From CAVUAN01 sp963739435 (GTDB lineage: Bacteria > Acidobacteriota > Thermoanaerobaculia > UBA5066 > Gp7-AA6), in assembly GCA_963739435.1 (NCBI GenBank), contig CAVUAN010000022.1:127172-191171 (forward strand): DNA of 64,000 nt, given 5' to 3'. The translations under genes and the position numbers were made by a program. Shown piece by piece: positions 8,028 to 16,185 of this stretch. Below the pieces are notes generated by a model. The model did no database searches, was not told the origin of the DNA, and saw only the letters and a program-made list of their open reading frames with translations. The stretch's first letter is position 1. Each line of letters opens with the position of its first letter.

Positions 8028-10310
8028 ATGCGCGCGGCACACCTCGTCCGGCTGTTTATCGGACTTGGCGCCTGCATGGCTCTCGCCTGCGCCTCGCCAA
8101 AAGGCCCCCTGCCCACCCTCGAGGAGTATTCCGACGGCGTCTCGGTCTTTTCGGAGCGCTTCCTCGAGGACTGGAAGGCTGGCGCCAGGGACCCTGCCCT
8201 CTACGCCCCGGGCTTTGCCTGGCGGGGGCCCCTGCCGGGCGATCGGCTGCAGGCGGTCCCCTCAACACCGCCCCTGTCGATTGCCCTTTACAGGGCAGCC
8301 AGGCCCCCTCTCCCCCCGGGAGAGGGCGGGGGTGAGGGGAGAGCGAGCGCCTCGGAGGAACTGCGCCGCCGCCTTGCGGAGATCCGTGCCAGCTTTGCCT
8401 CCTTGGGCCGCACCGAAAACGTTCTGCTCGACTTCGTTCGACACGCCGAGAAAAGAGAGGCAGTTTTCGGGCTTCTGCTGACCGGCAGCGGAAAAGACAG
8501 CGCCCTGCGCCAGGTGGGGGGCCGGCTTCGCCTAGTCCTTGCACCCGACCCGACCGGGCCAGGCGGCTGGCAGGCGGAATCGGCCTGGCTCGACTCGTGG
8601 ATGGTCGCCTCCGCGTCCGAGCCCCTTTTCGAGGAGGTTGGCCTCCGAGCCGGCCTCGCGCAAGCCCATCGGGCTTTCCTTCCGAACGCGGCCCGGAATC
8701 TTCCCATCCCCGGCGAGCACATGCCGCCCGGCGCCGCGGTCCTCGACTTCGACGGGGACGGCCGGCCCGATCTTTTCGTGGCCGACGGCGGCGGGAACCA
8801 TCTCTACAGGAACAATGGCGACGGCACGTTCACGGACGTCGCGCGTGCGGCGGGAGTCGTTGGACAGGAGGGCGAAGCAGTCGGGGCCCTCGCGTTTGAC
8901 TACGACAACGACGGGCGGCCCGATCTCTACGTGACGTACCTCGAGAAACCCAACCTGCTCTTCCACAACCGGGGCGACGGCACCTTTGAAGAGGTCGGCC
9001 GGAAGGCCGGAGTCGCACTCGCCGACTACTGCTCCTCGGCCATCGCCATCGACTACGACCGCGATGGCAGGCCCGACCTCTATGTCCTCGTCTACGGCCC
9101 GCGCGACCGCGGTCCCAACATCCAGGCCAACAACGCGCCCCCCAATCGGCTCTTCCACAACAACGGCGACGGCACGTTTGCGGACGTCACGAAGGCGTCC
9201 GGCACGGGCGACAGGGGCTGGGCCCTTGCGGCCCAGTCGGCGGATCTGGACGGCGACGGCTGGCCGGACATCTACATCGCCAACGACTTCGGCAACAACA
9301 CGCTGCTCCACAACAACGGCGACGGCACGTTTACCAACATCGCGAAAAAGGCGGGCGTGCTCGACCCCGGGTTCGGCATGGGCGTCGCGATCGACGACTA
9401 CGACGGCGACGGAAGGCTCGATCTCTACGTCTCGAACTACTCGCTCCCGTGGAACTGGTTCCTGCGCGACGCGCGCTACCCGATGCCCGACTTCCCTTAC
9501 AGCCTCGGCCGCCCTCTTGTCTGGAGACGCCTCCAGGCGATGACGCGCGGCTCCTCCCTCTTCCGGCCCGCGAAGGATGGCAGCGGCCGCTTCGAGCGCA
9601 CGTCGGAAGAGGCCGGCGTCTGGGATACCTCCTGGTCCTGGGGCTGCGTCTTCGTCGACGCCGACATGGACGGACGGCCGGACCTCTTCGTCGTCAACGG
9701 CATGGTGACGGGCAAGACGTTCCGGGAGCGGGAGCTCGACTTTTTCAATCTCATGTCGGCCGAGTTCAAGAAGTTCGAAAAGGGACTGCCGATCGCCGAC
9801 TTCGGCGACGACTCGCTCTGGGGTCACACGCCCAAGCGCTTCTACAAGAACCTGGACGGGCAGCGCTTCGAAGAGCTGGCGGCGGTGACGGGACTGGAGT
9901 CGGACGCGAACCAGCGGGGCCTCGTCGTCGTCGACGTCAACGGCGACGGCGCCCCCGACCTGTTCGCCACCGGTTTCCTCCAGCGCCCGTCACTCTGGAT
10001 CAATCGCAACCCGGCACACGCAAAGTCCCTCGTGGTCCTGCTCGAGGGCGACCCCGAGCTGCCCGGGCGCTTCCGCTCCACGCGCGACGCTCTGGGTGCG
10101 ATCGTCACCGTCGAGGCCAACGGCGTGAAGCGTTCCCAGGTCGTGTCAGCCGGTTACTCGTTTCTATCGAGCGGCCCGCGGGAGCTCTACTTCGGCCTCG
10201 GCGAGGCCGGGCGAGCCGACCGCGTCTCGGTCCTCTGGCCCTCCGGCCGCCTCACCAACCGTGCCGGCGTCCCCGCGGGCCGCCTGACCTTGCTTGAGCC
10301 ACGCCCGTAG
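8028..10310 (+). CDS. CRTAC1-family FG-GAP/VCBS repeat protein with ASPIC/UnbV domain, exported
   Basis: About 760 residues. An N-terminal hydrophobic segment ending ALACAS suggests a lipoprotein signal with Cys21, but the lipobox is imperfect. From about residue 235 there are tandem FG-GAP/VCBS units built on DFDGDGRPDLFVADGGGNHL, DYDNDGRPDLY, DLDGDGWPDIY and DVNGDGAPDLFATG, each an Asp-rich calcium-binding loop of a beta-propeller. The C-terminal 90 residues (DALGAIVTVEANG, SAGYSFLSSGP, VSVLWPSGR) are an ASPIC/UnbV domain. The family is common in Acidobacteriota and Planctomycetota; no substrate is known. Unusually, residues near 93-105 (PPLPPGEGGGEG) are encoded by a palindromic repeat (8304-8342). 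The start ATG at 8028 is preferred over an upstream ATG that overlaps midA. Confidence 0.88.
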   Translation: MRAAHLVRLFIGLGACMALACASPKGPLPTLEEYSDGVSVFSERFLEDWKAGARDPALYAPGFAWRGPLPGDRLQAVPSTPPLSIALYRAARPPLPPGEGGGEGRASASEELRRRLAEIRASFASLGRTENVLLDFVRHAEKREAVFGLLLTGSGKDSALRQVGGRLRLVLAPDPTGPGGWQAESAWLDSWMVASASEPLFEEVGLRAGLAQAHRAFLPNAARNLPIPGEHMPPGAAVLDFDGDGRPDLFVADGGGNHLYRNNGDGTFTDVARAAGVVGQEGEAVGALAFDYDNDGRPDLYVTYLEKPNLLFHNRGDGTFEEVGRKAGVALADYCSSAIAIDYDRDGRPDLYVLVYGPRDRGPNIQANNAPPNRLFHNNGDGTFADVTKASGTGDRGWALAAQSADLDGDGWPDIYIANDFGNNTLLHNNGDGTFTNIAKKAGVLDPGFGMGVAIDDYDGDGRLDLYVSNYSLPWNWFLRDARYPMPDFPYSLGRPLVWRRLQAMTRGSSLFRPAKDGSGRFERTSEEAGVWDTSWSWGCVFVDADMDGRPDLFVVNGMVTGKTFRERELDFFNLMSAEFKKFEKGLPIADFGDDSLWGHTPKRFYKNLDGQRFEELAAVTGLESDANQRGLVVVDVNGDGAPDLFATGFLQRPSLWINRNPAHAKSLVVLLEGDPELPGRFRSTRDALGAIVTVEANGVKRSQVVSAGYSFLSSGPRELYFGLGEAGRADRVSVLWPSGRLTNRAGVPAGRLTLLEPRP
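8304..8342. repeat. Palindromic interspersed repeat, copy 1 (inside a CDS)
   Basis: A CCCTCTCC...GGAGAGGG inverted repeat followed by a GGGTGAGGGG arm. The same arrangement recurs at 22217-22251 after gdhA. This type of element is usually intergenic; here it is translated in frame as Pro/Gly/Glu-rich residues of the CRTAC1 protein. Confidence 0.7.
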
Positions 10311-10361
10311 GTTGTCAAGACGGGCCTCCGGGTTCCTGGCTCCGGTTTAGAAAGTTTGATT

Positions 10362-10378
10362 GGCCGGCGAAGCCGGCC
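10362..10378. terminator. Possible bidirectional terminator hairpin
   Basis: A perfect 7-bp stem (GGCCGGC/GCCGGCC) with loop GAA lies between the convergent CRTAC1 gene (stop 10310) and the diiron protein gene (stop 10392). There is no clean T run on either side, so termination is only suggested by position. Confidence 0.35.
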
Positions 10379-10391
10379 GGTTCAGATGCCC

Positions 10392-11297
10392 TCAGGCTTT
10401 GCAGTAGGAGGGCACCCAGCTCTTCGCGATGATGTCAGCGGGGATCACGGTGTAGTCGAAGGCTTTCCCGTCTTTGACCATCTTGTCCACGTCGAAGAGG
10501 AGGCTCGTCTCCGGGATGTCGCGGTAGAAGGCCCGGAACATCGGCTCGACCATCATGCGAGACGCCTTCAGGCCGAGCGGGCCGATGAAATTGCGGCGCT
10601 GCCCCACGTGGGCCGTCTCGTCGGTCGTGATCTCGCGCAGGAGCGCCCGGACGCGCTCCCGGGCTTCCGGCTCGTCGGCGAAGATGTCGTCCAAGGCCCG
10701 GTCGACATGCAGGTAGAGCATCAGGCCCATCAGCTCGCTCACGAAGGCGGGGGGCGACATGATCCGTTCGGGGATCTTCGGAAAGACCCGATAGACCCGG
10801 CCCATCCACTTGCCCAGGGGCACCCACTCCACGCGGTCGAGGTGGAACGTCCGGAACATCTCGTGGAAGAGGCGCACGTGGCAGAACTCTTCGCAGAGGT
10901 GGTATCGGCTGATCTTCTGGCTCGTCCGTTTTGTCTCCGACATCGCGGGGATCTGGTCCCAGGCGGCCGAGATGCCGACCCACTCGTGCCGCGCGAACTT
11001 GTAGAGAAAGGTCAGGAGTAGCGTCTTGCGGTCGAACGTGCGCGGGTCGTCCCGCAGCCGGACGTAGTTTCGGTAGAAGAGCTCGGGGTCGGGCAGCGGC
11101 TTGCGGGAGCGGACCGGGTTGTCCTGGAAGCTCGCCAGGAGCTCGTTCTTCTTGGATAGCTCCCGGCGGTCCTCGAGGATCTCTCCATCGCGGGCCTGCG
11201 TGAATGCCCAGTAGGACTCGAAGTTGTCGGCCCTCTCACGCCCATTGCTGGGAGAGAAGACCGAGCGAAATCCTTCGGGGCCGGCTGCGTCGCTCAT
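10392..11297 (-). CDS. Ferritin-like diiron protein, AurF/oxygenase-like
   Basis: 301 residues, mostly helical. Two ExxH iron-ligand pairs are visible, in CEEFCHVRLFHEMF (about residue 140) and in TTDETAHVGQRRNF (about residue 218), with further acidic/His residues (RHEWVG, FVSELMGLMLYLH) at the spacing of a four-helix diiron bundle. This resembles AurF-type N-oxygenases and related ferritin-like diiron oxidases. The substrate cannot be told from sequence or neighbours. ATG start at 11297; convergent with the CRTAC1 gene. Confidence 0.6.
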   Translation of the reverse strand: MSDAAGPEGFRSVFSPSNGRERADNFESYWAFTQARDGEILEDRRELSKKNELLASFQDNPVRSRKPLPDPELFYRNYVRLRDDPRTFDRKTLLLTFLYKFARHEWVGISAAWDQIPAMSETKRTSQKISRYHLCEEFCHVRLFHEMFRTFHLDRVEWVPLGKWMGRVYRVFPKIPERIMSPPAFVSELMGLMLYLHVDRALDDIFADEPEARERVRALLREITTDETAHVGQRRNFIGPLGLKASRMMVEPMFRAFYRDIPETSLLFDVDKMVKDGKAFDYTVIPADIIAKSWVPSYCKA

Positions 11298-11324
11298 TGA
11301 GCGAATGCTATCCGATCCGGCCGC

Positions 11325-12077
11325 TCAGACGGGCATTCGTGTCGGCACGGGTCGGGGCTGCCGGGAGCCCCCGGCAGGGGGCAAGACAGGCGCCCGGGCA
11401 ACGGGGGTGGCCGTCGGAGCCGTCGGCGTCGGCGTGGGGCTCGGCGCCGGAGTCGGGGTCTGCGTGGGAGAGGGCGTGACGGTCGGCGTCGGCGTGATGC
11501 TCGGCGTGGGCGTCCGCGTCGGGCTATTCGAAGGGGTCGCAGTCGGCGTGCGCGTGGGTGTCGCCGTGACCGTCGGCGTGGGCGTGAGGGAAAACAGCGG
11601 CGTCGGGGTCGGAGTCGAGGTGGGCGGGAATGTCTCCGTGTTGGTCGGCGTCGGGCCGTCGTCGTTCAGAATCGTGCACGTGCCGGTTCCGCGCTCGATG
11701 GCGGCGTGCGTCGGGTTCGACAGGACGACCGTGAACGTCTCGTTCTGCTCCGCGAAGGTATCGCCGTTGATGGTCACGCTTATGGTCCCGCCAAGGGCTC
11801 CCGCGAAGATGGTCAGGGTCCCCGACTTCGCCACGTAGTCGTTGTCCAGGACCGTCGCCGTTCCGTCGAAGGTCCGGTAATCGACGGTGATCGTCTGTGT
11901 CGAGGCCTCCGAGAGGTTCACCACGAACACCGCGGCGGTCGTCCCGAAGTCCCCTTCCACCACCGAAACATCGCTGATCGACAGCGTGACGACCTGTGCC
12001 GCGGCGGCCGACGGGAGAAGGATCCCGAAAACCAGAGCCGGAAGGCTTCTCTTCCCGAGCGCCGCGAAAGCACCCAC
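11325..12077 (-). CDS. Secreted Calx-beta domain protein with Pro/Thr-rich tail
   Basis: 250 residues. A signal peptide (LPALVFGILLPSAAAAQ) is followed by one Calx-beta domain (about residues 28-140: SISDVSVVEGDFGTT, TFDGTATVLDNDYVAKSGTL, PTHAAIERGTGTCTILNDDG). The rest is a low-complexity Pro/Thr tail of repeated TPTP units and a short basic end. Calx-beta domains bind calcium in adhesion and matrix proteins; the tail looks like a wall-spanning or glycosylated stalk. No LPXTG or membrane anchor is seen. Confidence 0.8.
   Translation of the reverse strand: MGAFAALGKRSLPALVFGILLPSAAAAQVVTLSISDVSVVEGDFGTTAAVFVVNLSEASTQTITVDYRTFDGTATVLDNDYVAKSGTLTIFAGALGGTISVTINGDTFAEQNETFTVVLSNPTHAAIERGTGTCTILNDDGPTPTNTETFPPTSTPTPTPLFSLTPTPTVTATPTRTPTATPSNSPTRTPTPSITPTPTVTPSPTQTPTPAPSPTPTPTAPTATPVARAPVLPPAGGSRQPRPVPTRMPV
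11395..11640 (-). repeat. Thr-Pro coding microsatellite-like tract
   Basis: GTCGGCGTG-type 6-bp units (plus strand) repeated imperfectly for about 250 bases encode the Thr-Pro tail of the Calx-beta protein. Units vary at synonymous positions. This is a protein low-complexity region and has no repeat-spacer structure. Confidence 0.75.
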
Positions 12078-12125
12078 GCGATCATTCTACGTGCGCTCCG
12101 TTTTTCAGACGGCAATCGCCGCGCG

Positions 12126-14411
12126 CTACCCGATCGGCAGGCGATTCTGCTTTCCCGCGGCCTTCTCCTGTGCGTCGACGACCGCGATCGCGGCGAGGTT
12201 CACGATGTCGTTGACGTCGACGCCGCGCTGGAGCACGTGGACGGACCGGGCCATGCCGAGAAGGATCGGCCCGATCGCTTCGGCGCCGGCCAGCCGCCAG
12301 ACGAGCTTGTAGGCGGCATTGGCCGACTGCAGGTCCGGGAAGATCAGGATGTTGGGATTCTTGACGGTGGCCCAGGGGTATTCGGCTTCCAGCATCTCCG
12401 GGACGACGGCGCAATCGGCCTGCATCTCGCCCTCGACGGGGAGATCCGGGCGCGCGGCCTTGAGCAGGGCCACCGCTTTCTTGACTTTCAACGCGTTGGC
12501 GTGGGTGTTCGATCCAAAGTTCGAGAACGAGATCATGGCGATGCGGGGCTCGATGTCGAAGCGGCGCACGGCGTCGGCCGTCAACGTCGCGATCTCCGCC
12601 AGCTCCTCGGCCGACGGGTCGATGTTGACGGTCGTGTCCGCGAAAAAGAAGGTCCTATCTTTGAGCATCAGGATGTAGAGGCCCGAGACGCGCCCCACGC
12701 CCGGGGCCGTGCCCACGATCTGGAGAGCCGGCCGGATCGTGTCGGGGTACGACTGCGTCAGGCCGGAGATCACGCCGTCGGCATCCCCGGCGTCGAGCAT
12801 GAGGGGGCCGTAGACGTTTCGCATGCGGACAGCGCGGACTGCCGAGTCGGGGGTCACGCCGGAGCGGAACCGGAGCTGCTCGTACCGCTTCGCGTAGGCC
12901 GGAAGCTTCGGCGACGTGTCGGTATGGATGAACTCGATCTGCTCGAGCGGAAGCTGCAGCTCACGGGCCAGTGCCTGAATCTTTTCCTCGCGCGCCAGGA
13001 GGATCGGCTTGCAGATGCCCTCCTCGGCGAGGATCTTGGCTGCCCGAAGGATCTTTGGATGCTCCCCTTCGGGAAAGACGATGCGCCGCGGGTCTCTCCG
13101 TGCCTTTTCGAGGACGACGTTCATGACCTCGCGCGAGCGGGAGAGCATCGCCTCGAGGCGCCGCAGGTAGGCGGCCATGTCCGTGATCGGCCGGCGAGCC
13201 ACGCCCGACGCCATGGCCGCTTCGGCGACCGCCGGGGCGACCCACAGGAGCACGCGGAAGTCGAAGGGCTTCGGGATCAGGTATTCGCGCCCGAATCGGA
13301 ACGACTGGCCGCCGTAGGCCTTGGAGACCGAGTCGGGCACGTCCATCTTGGCAAGAGCCGCCAGAGCCTGCGAGGCCGCGCGCTTCATGTCCTCGTTGAT
13401 CTCCGTCGCGCGCACGTCGAGTGCGCCGCGGAAGATGAAGGGAAAGCCGAGAACGTTGTTGACCTGGTTGGGGTAGTCGCTGCGGCCCGTCGCCATGATC
13501 ACATCGGAGCGGGCGGCCTTCGCCTCCTCGGGCGTGATCTCGGGCTCGGGGTTCGCGAGGGCGAAGACGATCGGGTCGCGCGCCATCTTCTTGAGCATTT
13601 CCCCGGTCACGATGCCCTTGGTCGAGAGGCCCACGAACACGTCCGCACCGGTCAGCGCATCCTCGAGCGTGCGTTCCTTTGTTTCGACTTCGAACTGGGC
13701 CTTGTAGGGGTTCATGTCCTTCGTGCGGCCTGCGTAGATGACGCCGGCCCTGTCGACCAGGCGCAGGTTCTCCCTCTTCACGCCGTAGGAGAGGTAGAGC
13801 TTCGCGCAGGCGATGGCCGATGCTCCGGCCCCGACGAAGACGACCTTGACCTCACCGATCTTTTTTCCGACGACCTCGAGCGCGTTCAACAGGGCCGCCG
13901 CGGAGATGATCGCGGTGCCGTGCTGGTCGTCGTGAAAGACGGGGATCTTGAGGCGCTTCTTCAGCTCCTCCTCGATGACGAAGCACTCGGGCGACTTGAC
14001 GTCCTCCAGATTGATCCCGCCGAATGTCGGCGCGATGCGGGCCACGGTATCGATGAAGGCCTGCGGATCTTCCGCATCGACCTCGATGTCGAACACGTCG
14101 ATGTCCGCAAAGCGCTTGAAGAGGACTCCCTTGCCCTCCATGACCGGCTTTCCAGCCAGCGGGCCGATGTTGCCGAGGCCCAGGACAGCCGTGCCGTTCG
14201 AGATGACGGCGACGAGGTTGCCCTTGGCCGTGTACTCGTAGGCCAGCTCCGGGTCCTTCTCGATTGCCAGGCAGGGTTCGGCGACACCGGGGCTGTATGC
14301 GAGCGCCAGGTCCTCGGCCGTGCGGCATGGCTTTGTCGCGACGACCTCGATCTTGCCCTTGCGGCCGCGGGAGTGGTATTCGAGGGCGTCCTCGACGGTG
14401 ATCTTCCTCAC
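12126..14411 (-). CDS. maeB: NADP-type malic enzyme with phosphotransacetylase-like domain
   Basis: Oxidative decarboxylation of malate to pyruvate. About 761 residues, the length of the MaeB class. The malic domain (EDLALAYSPGVAEPC, VFHDDQHGTAIISAAALLNA) is followed by a Rossmann domain (VVFVGAGASAIACAKLY). From about residue 430 comes a phosphate acetyltransferase-like domain (IVFPEGEHPKILRAA, ADGVISGLTQSYPDT); in characterised MaeB proteins this domain is regulatory and binds acetyl-CoA. Start GTG at 14411 overlaps the proS stop by GTGA. The open frame continues upstream to 14993, but that part is a shadow of proS. Confidence 0.93.
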   Translation of the reverse strand: MRKITVEDALEYHSRGRKGKIEVVATKPCRTAEDLALAYSPGVAEPCLAIEKDPELAYEYTAKGNLVAVISNGTAVLGLGNIGPLAGKPVMEGKGVLFKRFADIDVFDIEVDAEDPQAFIDTVARIAPTFGGINLEDVKSPECFVIEEELKKRLKIPVFHDDQHGTAIISAAALLNALEVVGKKIGEVKVVFVGAGASAIACAKLYLSYGVKRENLRLVDRAGVIYAGRTKDMNPYKAQFEVETKERTLEDALTGADVFVGLSTKGIVTGEMLKKMARDPIVFALANPEPEITPEEAKAARSDVIMATGRSDYPNQVNNVLGFPFIFRGALDVRATEINEDMKRAASQALAALAKMDVPDSVSKAYGGQSFRFGREYLIPKPFDFRVLLWVAPAVAEAAMASGVARRPITDMAAYLRRLEAMLSRSREVMNVVLEKARRDPRRIVFPEGEHPKILRAAKILAEEGICKPILLAREEKIQALARELQLPLEQIEFIHTDTSPKLPAYAKRYEQLRFRSGVTPDSAVRAVRMRNVYGPLMLDAGDADGVISGLTQSYPDTIRPALQIVGTAPGVGRVSGLYILMLKDRTFFFADTTVNIDPSAEELAEIATLTADAVRRFDIEPRIAMISFSNFGSNTHANALKVKKAVALLKAARPDLPVEGEMQADCAVVPEMLEAEYPWATVKNPNILIFPDLQSANAAYKLVWRLAGAEAIGPILLGMARSVHVLQRGVDVNDIVNLAAIAVVDAQEKAAGKQNRLPIG

Positions 14412-16141
14412 GGCTGCCCCGCTGCCAGTTCCCGGCGAACGGCCTGAACGGCCGAAAGCGCTTCGGCGACGGGCACGGCGCGGACCTGCTTGTCGCGCCG
14501 CGTGACGATCTCGACCTTCCCTTCCTTCAGGGCCCGGCCGCCCACGTTGACCCGGATCGGGAATCCCAGGAGGTCGGCGTCCTTGAACTTGACTCCCGGC
14601 CGCTCGTCCCGATCGTCGTAGAAGACGTCGAGCCCCGCCGCGTGAACCGAATCGTAAAGGCCGTCGGCCGCGGTGCGGGCCGATTCGTCGGCGGGATTCA
14701 GCGAAACGACTTCGATCTCGAAGGGTGCCAGCGCGAGCGGCCAGACGATTCCGTCCGCGTCGTGGTGCTGCTCGACGGCCGCCGCCATCGTGCGCCCGAC
14801 GCCGATGCCATAGGTGCCCATGACGGCCGGCCGGCTCTCGCCCTTCTCGTCGGTGAACTCGCACTTCATGGCTGTCGAGTACTTCGTCCCGAGCTTGAAG
14901 ATATGCCCGACCTCGATGCCCCGGGCAATGTCGAGCGGTTTGCCGCAGTTCGGACAGGGGTCGCCCGGGCGCGCCGCCGCAAAGCGGGCCCACAGCTCGA
15001 CCTTCGCGTCCCGCTCGATGGCGAGGCCGCGCACGTGCCAGTCGCGCTTGCCGGCGCCGGTGACGGCGTTGACGGCTCCGCGGACCGATTCATCGGCGAC
15101 GACGCGAACGCCGGCCGGCAGGTGGTGCGGGCCGACAAAGCCGACGGCCGCGCCCGTGGCCTTCAGGACCTTGTCCTCGGAGGCGAGGGCCATGTGCTCG
15201 ACGCCGAGGGCGTGCTTCAGGGCAACCTCGTTGGCTTCGAGGTCGCCGCGGATCAGTGCCACCGCAAACCCCTTGTCGGTCTCATAGACGAGACACTTGA
15301 TCATCCGCGAGGCCGTGATGCTGAGGAACTCGACGACCGAGTCGATGCCGCCCCGGCCCGGCGTTTCGACCTCCTCGAGCCGTCCGACGGTCTCGTCCTG
15401 CCAGGGCGCCTTCAAGGGGCCCGCCTGAGCCTTCTCGAGGTTCGCGCCGTATCCGCATGCGGCGCACCGCACGACCGCGTCCTCGCCCGTGTCCGCGAGG
15501 ACCATGAACTCCTCCGAGGCGGTGCCGCCGATGGCGCCCGAGTCTGCCTGGACGACGGTGAAGTCGAGACCGCAGCGCGCAAAAATCCGCCGGTAGGCGG
15601 CATCCTGCGCCTTGTAGGACTTGTCGAGCCCCTCGGCATCCACGTCGAAAGAATAGCCGTCGTACATCAGGAACTCCCGCCCGCGCATCAGGCCGAAGCG
15701 CGGACGGATCTCGTCGCGGAATTTCGTGCGGATCTGGTAGAGCGTGACGGGGAGCTGGCGGTAGGAGGTCACACCCGCGCGAATGAGCGATGTCACCGTT
15801 TCCTCGCTCGTGGGGGCGAGGCAATAGTCGCCGTCCTTGCGGTCCTTGAGGTGAAACAGGATCTCTTCGGAGGTGTACCGCCCCCACCTCCCCGTCTCCT
15901 CCCACAGCTCGCGCGGCTGGAGGATGGGCGCTTCGACCTCGAGGAACCCGGCGCGGTCCATCTCTTCGCGGACGATGACCTCGGTCTTGCGGTGGGACCG
16001 CAGGCCGAGGGGCGTCAACGCGTACATCCCGGCGGCGATCCGGCGAATCATGCCGGTGCGCGTCAGGAGGATGTGCGAGACCGCCTCGGCGTCGCCCGGC
16101 GCCTCGCGGACGGTTTGCAGGAAGTATCGGGACCAGCGCAT
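14408..16141 (-). CDS. proS: Prolyl-tRNA synthetase
   Basis: Class II aminoacyl-tRNA synthetase, 577 residues, bacterial type. Motif regions: RTGMIRRIAAGMYALTPLG, LAPTSEETVTSLIR and KFRDEIRPRFGLMRGREFLM, then a YbaK-like editing insertion (about residues 230-385), then GTYGIGVGRTMAAAVEQHHD and a C-terminal anticodon-binding domain (GLDVFYDDRDERPGVKFKD). Overlaps maeB by GTGA, forming a two-gene unit. The frame is intact. Confidence 0.96.
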   Translation of the reverse strand: MRWSRYFLQTVREAPGDAEAVSHILLTRTGMIRRIAAGMYALTPLGLRSHRKTEVIVREEMDRAGFLEVEAPILQPRELWEETGRWGRYTSEEILFHLKDRKDGDYCLAPTSEETVTSLIRAGVTSYRQLPVTLYQIRTKFRDEIRPRFGLMRGREFLMYDGYSFDVDAEGLDKSYKAQDAAYRRIFARCGLDFTVVQADSGAIGGTASEEFMVLADTGEDAVVRCAACGYGANLEKAQAGPLKAPWQDETVGRLEEVETPGRGGIDSVVEFLSITASRMIKCLVYETDKGFAVALIRGDLEANEVALKHALGVEHMALASEDKVLKATGAAVGFVGPHHLPAGVRVVADESVRGAVNAVTGAGKRDWHVRGLAIERDAKVELWARFAAARPGDPCPNCGKPLDIARGIEVGHIFKLGTKYSTAMKCEFTDEKGESRPAVMGTYGIGVGRTMAAAVEQHHDADGIVWPLALAPFEIEVVSLNPADESARTAADGLYDSVHAAGLDVFYDDRDERPGVKFKDADLLGFPIRVNVGGRALKEGKVEIVTRRDKQVRAVPVAEALSAVQAVRRELAAGQP

Positions 16142-16185
16142 GAGGCGCGGAAATATATCAGCCGGGGGCTCGTCTCAGCCTTCCC

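Noticed and set aside
11395..11640. Tandem GTCGGCGTG-like units resembling a repeat array
   Set aside because: Units are about 6 bases with no spacers and translate to a Thr/Pro tail; not a CRISPR.
11706..14447. A 913-codon plus-strand open frame opposite maeB
   Set aside because: No recognisable domain and biased composition; antisense shadow of the malic enzyme gene.
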